Shown here: positions 22,301 through 34,300 of the stretch, in pieces
Numbering within the stretch: position 1 is the stretch's first letter
How the letters are laid out: each line of letters begins with the position of its first letter
From: Archivesica marissinica
Lineage: Eukaryota; Mollusca; Bivalvia; Venerida; Vesicomyidae
Length of the DNA: 64,000 bases
Reading direction: 5' to 3'
Assembly: GCA_014843695.1 (NCBI GenBank)
Contig: CM026404.1
Span: forward strand, 59,536,725-59,600,724
Position numbers and translations under genes: made by a program
The notes under the pieces: generated by a model
Seen by the model: only the letters and a program-made list of their open reading frames with translations
What the model was told of the DNA's origin: nothing
Database searches by the model: none

Positions 22301-25300
22301 GAATTCTGCTGTAAGTATATTGGTGTATTACCTGGGGAGTACCAGGAATTCTGCTGTAAGTATAGGGGTGTATTACCTGGGGAGTACCAGGAATTCTGCT
22401 GTAAGTATAGGGGTGTATTACCTTGGGAGTACCAGGAATTCTGTTGTAAGTATAGGGGTGTATTACCTTGGGAGTACCAGGAATTCTGTTGTAAGTATAG
22501 GGGTGTATTACCTGGGGAGTACCAGGAATTTTGTTGTAAGTATAGGGACCGAATATTCGAATATCCGAATATTCTAATACCTGACCGAATATTCGAATCC
22601 TATTTCGGTATTTGAATACCAAAAAATAAAATAAATAATTCTATTTTCAGTTTTTGTTTTAATATTGGTCATTTTCTAGTTAAATACTATGGTATAAGGA
22701 TATTCGAATATTCGAATATTCGGTCCCATCCCTAGTTATAACGCTTTATTATAAAGGATCCTTGTATATTATGAACTAGTCATTTGTATTCCTGACATGA
22801 TAACATGCTGGACTGGTAATCCAGGGATCTCAGGTTCGATCCCCCGTCTGATCCTAATATAATTAACAGTTTCAGATGGGGCATTAAACAGAGGTCTCGT
22901 GTCGGTGCTGTACACCATGCACGTAAAAGAACCAGAGGAGACTGGAATGGGTCCCTGTCTGTATCATTGCACTATCCTCCAAAAATCTAAAATGACTAAT
23001 CTCTTCAGGAGGCGTCGCTCATATGGGCAACCGGTAGCGACGATAAATAAACGTAAAACACACACACACAAAAATCTTGCACACATGTTTGATTACCGGT
23101 GCATTCTATCTACATTAGTAGTAATTAACCCTTAACATACTGAATAAATTAGATGGAATGTGCAAACAACATAGATCCAGATCAGATGCTGCGCTACACC
23201 GCGTCTGATCAGGATCTATGTTGTTTGCTATTCAGCCAAGTGTTTTAGCTCCATTTTCTGAATAGCAAATAGCATAGAGCCTGATCAGATGGCACAATTT
23301 GGCTGTTATGTATGCTGTTTGCAAAAACAATTATACCAGTTTCCAGCACAGTAAGGGTTTATTGTCATTTCAAAGATTTATTCATTTTCTCCTCACATAG
23401 ACATTAGTGCACTTATTTTGCAGCTGCATTTCTTAAAGACAAAGGTCCGTGGATTGTTAAACCTGTTGCTTCATCAAGAGGGAGGGGAATCTTCCTAGTC
23501 AATCACGTATGTATCTACAAATAGCGTGTAGAAATCTGGTTAAATATGCATATATTGCATCATTCTACCTGTGAACAATTAAACACATGTATAGGAAGTG
23601 TCTAATTTATAAAGTAGCATCGTTGAATTTAATTAAACAATTAAATAATCATTGCATTATATGCATTGTTTCTTTGACATCAATGTCTGTGATTTTATTT
23701 AGTTTACATTTAATCTACAATTAAGCCCGTAATAAGGATCTAGACATGTTTTCCTATGAAGTTGTACAAATTTAAACTCTTAACCAATGTTAAGCAATGT
23801 GTGTTGCTCCTGGTCGCTACTTATGTGCCATGACCGAATAGCAGACCCAGGACACCTAGTCCTCAAATCCGACTACAACTGGACAACAGATGCCACTTGT
23901 ACAACACCCCTATAGCTGTTGCAGATTTGTTGCCACTTGTCATGTTAATCCTTTCCAACATTGAGACGTCAGCTTATATTGTACTAACGTCAATACTCGC
24001 CTATAAGGCGATCTCACCTATAAGACTACCCCTACTTTGGTCCTGAAATCGGTGGGTTTTGGCATGCGCTCGTATATAAGACTGGTTAATAAAATAGACA
24101 CCAGACAGTATAATGTTTAGCCAGTGCAAGTTGAAGAAATATTCAGTGTCAGGGTGCTTGCTTTCAGTGTCAGGGTGCTTGCTTTCAGTGTCGGGGTGCT
24201 TGCTTTCAGTGTCAGGGTGCTTGCTTGCAGTGTCAGGGTGCTTGCTTTCAGTGTCAGGGTGCTTGCTTGCAGTGTCAGGGTGCTTGCTTTCAGTGTCAGG
24301 GTGCTTGCTTTCAGTGTCAGGGTGCTTGCTTTCAGTGTCAGGGTGCTTGCTTGCAGTGTCAGGGTGCTTGCTTTCAGTGTCAGGGTGCTTGCTTGCAGTG
24401 TCAGGGTGCTTGCTTTCAGTGTCAGGGTGCTTGCTTTCAGTGTCAGGGTGCTTGCTTTCAGTGTCAGTGTGCTTGCTTGCAGTGTCAGGGTGCTTGCTTT
24501 CAGTGTCAGGGTGCTTGCTTTCAGTGTCAGGGTGCTTGCTTTCAGTGTCAGGGTGCTTGCTTTCAGTGTCAGGGTGCTTGCTTTCAGTGTCAGGGTGCTT
24601 GCTTTCAGTGTCAGGGTGCTTGCTTTCAGTGTCAGGGTGCTTGCTTTCAGTGTCAGGGTGCTTGCTTTCAATGTCAGGGTGCATGCTTTCAGTGTCAGGG
24701 TGCTTGCTTCATGTCAGGGTGCTTGCTTTCAGTGTCAGGGTGCTTGCTTTCAGTGTCAGGGTGCTTGCTTTCAGTGTCAGGGTGCTTGCTTTCAGTGTCA
24801 GGGTGCTTGCTTTCAGTGTCAGGGTGCTTGCTTTCAATGTCAGGGTGCTTGCTTGCTTTCTTTTCTAAAACGTAATTATGGATACCATTTAAAACACTCA
24901 TTTATATGACGGGAAGCCACTTTGAGACCATAATATGGTAATAAAAAAGTTGTCTTATAGGCGAGTATGTATGGTATGTTCCCATCCATATAACAATATT
25001 TACATCGCTATTACATTTCCTTCGATGAACGTATGTACCCTGATAGTATACAATTTCGCATGAGGGTTCCCAACTAATGATATGTAGCTGGCATGCGCAC
25101 TCAAAGTTACGGACATGCGCATTCGCATTATTAGGCAATGTTCGTCGCCAGTAAAGGCGTGTCTTATAGTTTACGCTGTTCCAAGGATGATCTATTTACT
25201 TGTTCCGAGACACGGCAAGTTGCAAATATGGACTAAAAACATTTTAAATGCAGTGTGCTATATTTTCATTGTGGCATTGAAAAGAATAATTAATGTAAAT

Positions 25301-28300
25301 ATAAGCAATGAATCGCATGTTAATAGTTTCCATCGGGGTATGAACTACATTGGCCGTTTTTAAAGATAGCGTAGGTGCCAAATTTGGCCGTGTTTAAAGT
25401 TAGCGTGGATGCACAACCAATGTAGTTCATACCCCGATGAAAACTATTAACACATGATTTATTCCTTAAATGGATAAGCATTCAGAGTATTGGTTGTATC
25501 TTCTATTTGTAAGTTATTCTAACCTCTAATAATGTTTTTTTTTATGTTTAGCTATTCGTGTGCCATGTACATGGTATTCAAATCATAGTCGAGAGGTGCT
25601 TCTATGTGATGTAGTAGCTTTTGTATATTTCAGCCGGACCAGATCCCCCTGGATGATAACATCATTGTGTGTCGGTATCTGTCCAATCCTCTGCTGATAG
25701 ACGGGTTCAAGTTTGATGTGAGGCTGTATGTGGCCATCACTTCCTACGATCCCCTGCAGATCTATCTGTATGAGGAGGGGCTCACAAGGTAATCTTGACA
25801 TGCACATCCTACGATCCCCTGCAGATCTATCTGTATGAGGAGGGGCTCGCAAGGTAATCTTGTCATGTACATACTACAATACCCTGCAGATCTATATGAT
25901 GTATGAGGAGGGGCTCACAAGATAATCTTGTCATGTACATCCTACAATACCCTGCAGATCTATCTGTATGAGGAGGGGCTCACAAGGTAATCTTGTCATG
26001 TACATCCTACAATCCCCTGCAGATCTATCTGTACGAGGAGGGGCTCACAAGGTAATTTTGTCATGTACATCCTACAATACCCTGCAGATCTATCTGTATG
26101 AGGAGGGCCTCACAAGGTAATCTTGACATGTACATCCTACGATACCCTGCAAATCTATCTGTATGAGGAGGGGCTCACAAGGTGTGAACAAAGTGTGTGC
26201 ATTAAAGTCATAAAACCATTGCTGTAATGAATGTCATAAGTCCACAAAAACCCTCAACTTATTGCTGAGAATGACTTATGGCCGGGAAGATATGGTAACT
26301 ACAATGTTGCCGGACAATGAAATGCTTGAATTATCGCACTTTTCATGTGAAAAATGCATAACGCCTCCTCCATCTCGATCATGTCTTTAAGAACTTCCCA
26401 AATTGTAACAAATTGTAATTCCGACAGATATTATGAAACACCCTGTACTTGTGTTGTATGTCTATACTTAGGTTCTATAGGTTCACTAACCCTGTACTTG
26501 TGTTGTAGGTTCGCCCTGTACTTGTGTTGTAGGTGCGCTCTGTACTTGTGTTGTAATTTCACCCTGTACTTGTGTTGTAGGCTCACCCTGTACTTGTGTT
26601 GTAGGCTCACCCTGTACTTGTGTTGTAGGTTCACCCTGTGCTTGTGTACTTGTGTTGTAGGCTCACCCTGTACTTGTGTTGTAGGTTCACCCTGTACTTG
26701 TGTTGTAGGCTCACCCTGTACTTGTGTTGTATGTTATCTTGGTTCTAGGTTCACTATGTACTTGTGTTGTAGGTTGCTGTACTTGTGTTGTAGGTGCGCT
26801 CTGTACTTGTGTTGTATTCCCCTGTACTTGTGTTGTAGGCTCACCCTGTACTTGTGTTGTGGTTGTTGTGTGGTTTTGTGTTGTGTGTTTGTTGTTGTGT
26901 TCACCTGTACTGTGTTGTAGGCTCACTGTACTGTGTTGTGGCTCACCCTGTACATGTATTATAGGCTCACCCTGTACTTTTATTATAGGCTAACCCTGTA
27001 CTTGTGTTGTAGGCTCATCATGTACTTGTGTTGTAGGTTAACCCTGTACATGTATTATAGGCTCACCCTGTACTTGTATTATAGGCTCACCCTATACTTG
27101 TATTGTAGGCTCACCCTGTACTTGTATTGTAGGCTCACCCTGTACTTGTATTATAGGCTCACCCTGTACTTGTGTTGTAGGCTCACCCTGTACTTGTATT
27201 GTAGGCTCACCCTGTACTTGTAGTGTAGGCTCACCCTGTACTTGTATTATAGGCAAACTCTGTACTTGTGTTGTAGGCTCATCCTGTACTTGTATTGTAG
27301 GCTCACCCTGTGCTTGTATTATAGGCAAACCCTGTACTTGTGTTGTAGGCTCACCCTGTACTTGTATTATAGGCAAACCCTGTACTTGTGTTGTAGGCTC
27401 ACCCTGTACTTGTATTATAGGCAAACCCTGTACTTGTAATGTAGGCTCACCCTGTACTTGTATTGTAGGCTCACCCTGTACTAGTATTATAGGCAAACCC
27501 TGTACTTGTGTTGTAGGCTCACCCTGTACTTGTATTGTAGGCTCACCCTGTACTTGTATTGTAGGCTCACCCTGTACTTGTATTATAGGCAAACCCTGTA
27601 CTTGTGTTGTAGGCTCACCCTGTACTTGTATTGTAGGCTCACCCTGTACTTGTATTGTAGGCTCACCCTGTACTTGTATTATAGGCAAACCCTGTACCTG
27701 TGTTGTAGGCTCACCCTGTATTTGTGTTGTAGGCACACCCTGTACTTGTATTGTAGGCTCACCCTGTACTTGTATTATAGGCTCACCCTGTACTTGTGTT
27801 GTAGGTTCGCCACTGTGAAGTATGAGAAGAGTATGAGACACATGCGCAACCATTGTATGCATCTAACCAACTACAGCGTGAATAAGAAAAATGATGAATA
27901 CGTCAAGTAAGTGCATGTTAGCAATCTGTTCTCTGACATCGGGGGGGGGATAATGTTTGAAATGATGAATACGTCGAGTAAGTGCATGTTAGCAATCTGT
28001 TCTCTGACATCGGGGTGGGGGTAATGTTTGAAATGATGAATACGTCGAGTAAGTGCATGTTAGCAATCTGTTCTCCAACGTCAGAGGGGGGGGGTCAATG
28101 TTTGAAATGATGAATACGTCGAGTAAGTGCACGTTAGCAATCTGTTCTCCGACGTCGGGGGATTAATGTTTGAAACGATGAATACGTCAAGTAAGTGCAT
28201 GTTATCAATCTATTCTACGTATGTGGTTTCTTCCTAATAAAGTCAAACCTGTCTTAAGCAGCCAACCAAGGGAAGTGCAGAAAGTGGCTGCTTAATATAG

Positions 28301-31300
28301 GTAAAATATAATGCCATTTAGTGATTCTTAAAGCTGGCTGCTTAATACAGGTTAGTTTAAACTTTATTTATATTACAACGATTGCGAAACATGCTTTAAC
28401 AACTTATATTTATTAATTAATGTTGTTAGTACACATGCTGATAATATGGACTACTTAATATTGTGTTATGCTGCTCACTTTGGAACGCTGCTGAGTTCCA
28501 GCGCCAGAACGTTGGAAAGTACTAGTTTCAGAATGTTCTAAATGTTGGAACGCTGCTGAGTTCCTGCGCCAGAACATTGGAAAGTACTAGTTTCAGAATG
28601 TTCTAAATGTTGGAACGCTGCTGAGTTCCTGCGCCAGAACGTTGGCAAGTACCAGTTTCAGAATGTTCTAAATGTTGGAACGCTGCTGAATTCCTGCGCC
28701 AGAACGTTGGCAAGTACCAGTTTCAGAATGTTCTAAATGTTGGAACGCTGCTGAGTTCCAGCGCCAGAACGTTGGAAAGTACTAGTTTCAGAATGTTCTA
28801 AATGTTGGAACGCTGCTGAGTTCCAGCGCCAGAACGTTGGAAAGTACTAGTTTCAGAATGTTCTAAATGTTGGAACGCTGCTGAATTCCAGTGCCAGAAA
28901 GTTGGAAAGTACCAGTTTCAGAATGTTCTAAATGTTGGAACGCTGCTGAATTCCAGTGCCAGAACGTTGGAAAGTACTAGTTTCAGAATGTTCTAAATGT
29001 TGGAACGCTGCTGAGTTCCAGCGCCGAAACATTGGAAAGTACTAGTTTCAGAATGTTCTAAATGTTGGAACACTGCTGAGTTCCAGTGCCAGAACGTTGG
29101 AAAGTACTAGTTTCAGAATGTTCTAAATGTTGGAACGCTGCTGAATTCCAGTGCCAGAAAGTTGGAAAGTACCAGTTTCAGAATGTTCTAAATGTTGGAA
29201 CGCTTCTGAGTTCCAGCGCCAGAACGTTGGAAAGTACTAGTTTCAGAATGTTCTAAATGTTTGAAAGTTGTTGAATACTAATGTCAGTTTCAGAATGTTC
29301 TAAATGTTGGAATGCTGCGGAATACCAGTACTAGTTTCAGAATGTTCTAAATATTGGAACACTGCTGAATACCAGTACCAGTTTAAGAATGTTCTAAATG
29401 TTGGAACGCTGCTGAATACTAGTACCAGTTTCAGAATGTTCTAAATGTTGGAAAGTTGTTAGATATAGATATCTTAGAAATTAAGTTTTATTTTAGGAAT
29501 GATGATGCTGATATAGAAGATTATGGTAATAAATGGTCCCTTGGTGCTATGTTGAGATATCTCAGATCTAATGGTAAAGATACTGCAGGTAAGACTACAC
29601 ACACGATATGCTGCTTGTACATTCAGATGTTGCTTGTTTGTACATTGAGATGGTCCCACATTGAGATGGTCCCACATTGTTGAGATGGTCCCACATTGAG
29701 ATTGCAATGGTATTGCATTGATAAATATTCCTTGAAATGGTGTGTTGGGTGTACATTGACATTGTTTCTTTGTAATATATTGAGTTGGTCCTTTGATATG
29801 ACATTGACATGTACACTACGTAATACATTGAGATAATCCCTGTGTAGTACATGAACTGGACCATTGGTAGTACATTGAGATGGTCCCTGGGTAGTACATG
29901 AACTGGCCCAATGGTAGTACATTGAGATGGTCCCTGGGTAGTACTGGATCATTTGTAGTACATTGAGATGGTCCCTGGGTAGTACATGAACTGGACCCTT
30001 GCTAGTACATTGAGATGGTCCCTGGGTAGTACATGAACTGGACCATTGGTAGTACATTGAGATGGTCCCTGGGTAGTACATGAACTGGACCATTAGTAGT
30101 ACACTGAGATGGTCCCTGTGTAGTACTGGATCATTGGTAGTACATTGAGATGGTCCCTGGGTAGTACATGAACTGGACCATTGGTAGTACATTGAGATGG
30201 TCCCTGGGTAGTACATGAACTGGACCATTAGTAGTACATTGAGATGGTCCCTGTGTAGTACTGGATCATTGGTAGTACATTGAGATGGTCCCTGGGTAGT
30301 ACATGAACTGGATCATTGGTAGTACATTGAGATGGTCCCTGGGTAGTACATGAACTGGACCATTGGTAGTACATTGAGATGGTCCCTGTGTAGTACTGTA
30401 CCATTGGTAGTACATTAAGATGGCCCCTGTGTAGTACATGAACTGGACCATTGGTAGTACATCGAGATGGTCGTTGGGTAGTACTGGATCATTGGTAGTA
30501 CATTGAGATGGTCCCTGGGTAGTACTGGATCATTTGTAGTACATTGAGATGGTCCCTGGGTAGTACATGAACTGGACCATTGGTAGTACATTGAGATGCC
30601 CCTGGGTAGTACTGGACCATTGGTAGTACATTAAGATGGCCCCTGTGTAGTACATGAACTGGACCATTGGTAGTACATTGAGATGACCCCTGTGTAGTAC
30701 ATTGAGATGGCCCCTGTGCTGTACATGAACTGGACCATTGGTAGTACATTGAGATGACCCCTGTGTAGTACATTGAGATGGCCCCTGTGTAGTACATGAA
30801 CTGGACCATTGGTAATACATTGAGATGGTCCCTGTGTAGTACTGGACCATTGGAGAGTACATTGAGATGGTCCCTGGGTAGTATTGGACCATTGGTAGTA
30901 CATTGAGATGGTCCCTGGGTAGTACTGGACCATTGGTAGTACATTGAGATGGTCCATGTGTAGTACTGGACTATTGGTAGTACATTCAGATGATCCCTGG
31001 GTAGTTCTGGATCATTGGTAGTACATTGAGATGGCCCCTGTGTAGTACTGGACCATTGGTAGTACATTGAGATGGCCCCTGGGTAGTACTGGACCATTTG
31101 TAGTACATTGAGATGGTCCCTGGGTAGTACATGAACTGGACCATTGCTAGTACATTGAGATGGTCCCTGGGTAGTACATGAACTGGACCATTGGTAGTAC
31201 ATTGAGATGGTCCCTGGGTAGTACATGAACTGGACCATTAGTAGTACATTGAGATGGTCCCTGTGTAGTACTGGATCATTGGTAGTACATTGAGATGGTC

Positions 31301-34300
31301 CCTGGGTAGTACATGAACTGGACCATTGGTAGTACATTGAGATGGTCCCTGTGTAGTACTGGACCATTGGTAGTACATTGAGATGGTCCCTGTGTAGTAC
31401 TGGACCATTGGTAGTACATTGAGATGGTCCCTGTGCAGTACTGGACCATTGGTAGTACATTGAGATGGTCCATGTGTAGTACTGGACCATTGGTAGTACA
31501 TTGAGATAATCCCTGTGTAGTACTGGACCATTGGTAGTACATTGACATTGTCCCTGGGTAGTACTGGACCATTGGTAGTACATTGAGATAAACCCTGTGT
31601 AGTACTGGACCATTGGTAGTACATTGACATTGTCCCTGGGTAGTACTGGACCATTGGTAGTACATTGAGATGGTCCTTGGGTAGTACATGAACTGGACCA
31701 TTGGTAGTACATTGAGATGCTCCCTGGGTAGTACATGAAACAGACCATTTGTACATTGGTAAGTGTACATGTAACATGATAATATATGTTGACTGTTTTA
31801 TCTGTAGTGTCCTATAGTGTGTTGACTGTATCACACATTGACTGTATCACACATTGACTGTATCACACGTTGACTACATCACACATTGACTGTATCACAC
31901 ATTGATTGTATCACACATTGTCTGTATCACACATTGACTGTATCACATGTTGACTGTATCACACATTGACTGTATCACACATTGACTGTATCACACATTG
32001 ACTGTATCACATTTGACTGTATCACATTGACTGTATCACACATTGACTGTATCACACATTGACTGTATCACACATTGACTGTATCACATTGACTGTATCA
32101 CATGACTGTATCACACATTGACTGTATCACACATTGACTGTATCATACATTGACTGTATCACACATTGACTGTATCACACATTGACTGTATCATACATTG
32201 ACTGTATCACACATTGACTGTATCACACATTGACTGTATCACACATTGACTGTATCACATGTTGACTGTATCACACATTGACTGTATCACACATTGACTG
32301 CATCACACATTGACTGTATCACATATTGACTGTATCACATGTTGACTGTATCACATGTTGACTGTATCACATGTTGACTGTATCAAACATTGACTGTATC
32401 ACATGTTGACTGTATCACACATTGACTGTATCACACATTGACTGTATCAAACATTGACTGTATCACATGATGACTATATCAAACATTGACTGTATCAAAC
32501 ATTAACTGTATCAAACATTGACTGTATCACACATTGTCAGGATCACACATTGACTGTATCACATGTTGACTGTATCACATGTTGACTGTATTACATGTTG
32601 ACTGTATCACACATTGACTGTATCACACGTTGACTGTATCACACATTGACTGTATCACATGATGACTGTATCACACATTGACTATATCAAACATTGATTG
32701 TATCACACATTGACTGTATCACACATTGACTGTATCACACATTGACTGTATCACACATCGACTGTATCACACATTGACTGTATCACACATTGACTGTATC
32801 ACACATTGACTGTATCACACATTGACTGTATCACACATTGACTGTATCACACATTGACTGTATCACACGTTGACTGTATCACACATTGACTGTATCACAC
32901 ATTGACTGTATCACATGACGACTGTATCATGTTCTATATTTCGTATGATTTCAGCTCTTATGATGAAGATAGAGGATGTAATTATTAAAACCATCCTGTC
33001 TGTAGAACTGCCTATTGCCACTGCCTGCAAAATGTTCATGCCCTTCAAAGGAAATTGCTTTGGTAAATATACACATAGATCTGGTTTATGTACACATTGC
33101 TTAGTGATTTTACGGCTTGAAACTAAAGTTACTGTGGTAAATATTAACTAAAGATATAATTCTGTTAAAAAAAAATGTATGCAAGTGTGCCATTTTGTAT
33201 GCAAGTGTCCCATTTTTTATGCAGCAATATTAATAAAACATGTTAAAAGTGATGTACGCACATTAATTTCATTGATGTTAGGATATATTACAGAGAATTG
33301 GAGCTACGAAGAGTCTAATGAAAAAATGATTATCCAATCAAAATAACATTATTTATTAAAAATGTTAAAAAGGGTGGATTTCTTTACTACAAAACTTTGA
33401 GTAATACTGATTTTGTAACAAATACAATATATGTCGCTATAGTTACAGAGTTTTAATAGTTACTTATGTCGCTATAGTTACAGAGTTGTAATAGTTACTT
33501 ATGTTGCTATATTTACAGAATTGTAATAGTTACTTATGTCGCTATATTTACAGTTAGTTACTTATGTCACTATAGTTACAGAGTTGTAATAGTTACTTAT
33601 GTCGCTATAGTTACAGAGTTGTAATAGTTACTTATGTCGCTATATTTACAGAATTGTAATAGTTACTTATGTCGCTATATTTACAGAGCTGTAATAGTTA
33701 CTTATGTCGCTATAGTTACAGAGTTGTAATAGTTACTTATGTCGCTATAGTTACAGAGTTGTAATAGTTACTTATGTCGCTATATTTACAGAGTTAGTTA
33801 CGTATGTCGCTATATTTACACAGTTAGTTACTTATGTCGCTATATTTACTATTTACAGAGTTAGTTACTTATGTCACTATATTTACAGAGTTAGTTACTT
33901 ATGTCACAATATTTACATAGTTAGTTACTTATGCCGCTATATTTACAGAGTTAGTTACGTATGTCGCTATATTTACACAGTTAGTTACTTATGTCGCTAT
34001 ATTTACTATTTACAGAGTTAGTTACTTATGTCACTATATTTACAGAGTTAGTTACTTATGTCACTATATTTACAATGTTAGTTACTTATGTCGCTATATT
34101 TACACAGTTAGTTACTTATGTTGCTATATATACAGAGTTAGTTACTTATGTCGCTATAGTTACAGAGTTGTAATAGTTACTTATGTCGCTATATTTACAG
34201 AATTGTAATAGATACGTATGTCGCTATATTTACAAAATTGTAATAGTTACTTATGTCGCTATATTTACATAGTTAGTTACTTATGTCGCTATATTTACAG

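Noticed and set aside
20613..22622. 669-codon open frame on the minus strand ([15 protein letters not shown] repeats)
   Set aside because: It is the complement of the 45-bp array, whose length is a multiple of three; the array is explained by TTLL5 exon c5 on the plus strand and there is no gene context on the minus strand.
24001..24909. Heptad-repeat proteins in several frames (KHPDTES, SGCLLSV, FQCQGAC)
   Set aside because: A 21-bp perfect minisatellite is open in every frame; no splice sites, conserved flanks or family similarity support translation.
28478..29497. The 65-bp array as a tenth edge array, on the exon c9 acceptor
   Set aside because: Only CAG|AATG resembles TAG|GAATG; the rest of the unit does not match the exon or its polypyrimidine tract.
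29588..31745. The 41/47-bp array as an amplified c9 donor
   Set aside because: The array starts about 50 bp past the donor and its unit contains neither the exon tail nor GTAAGA.
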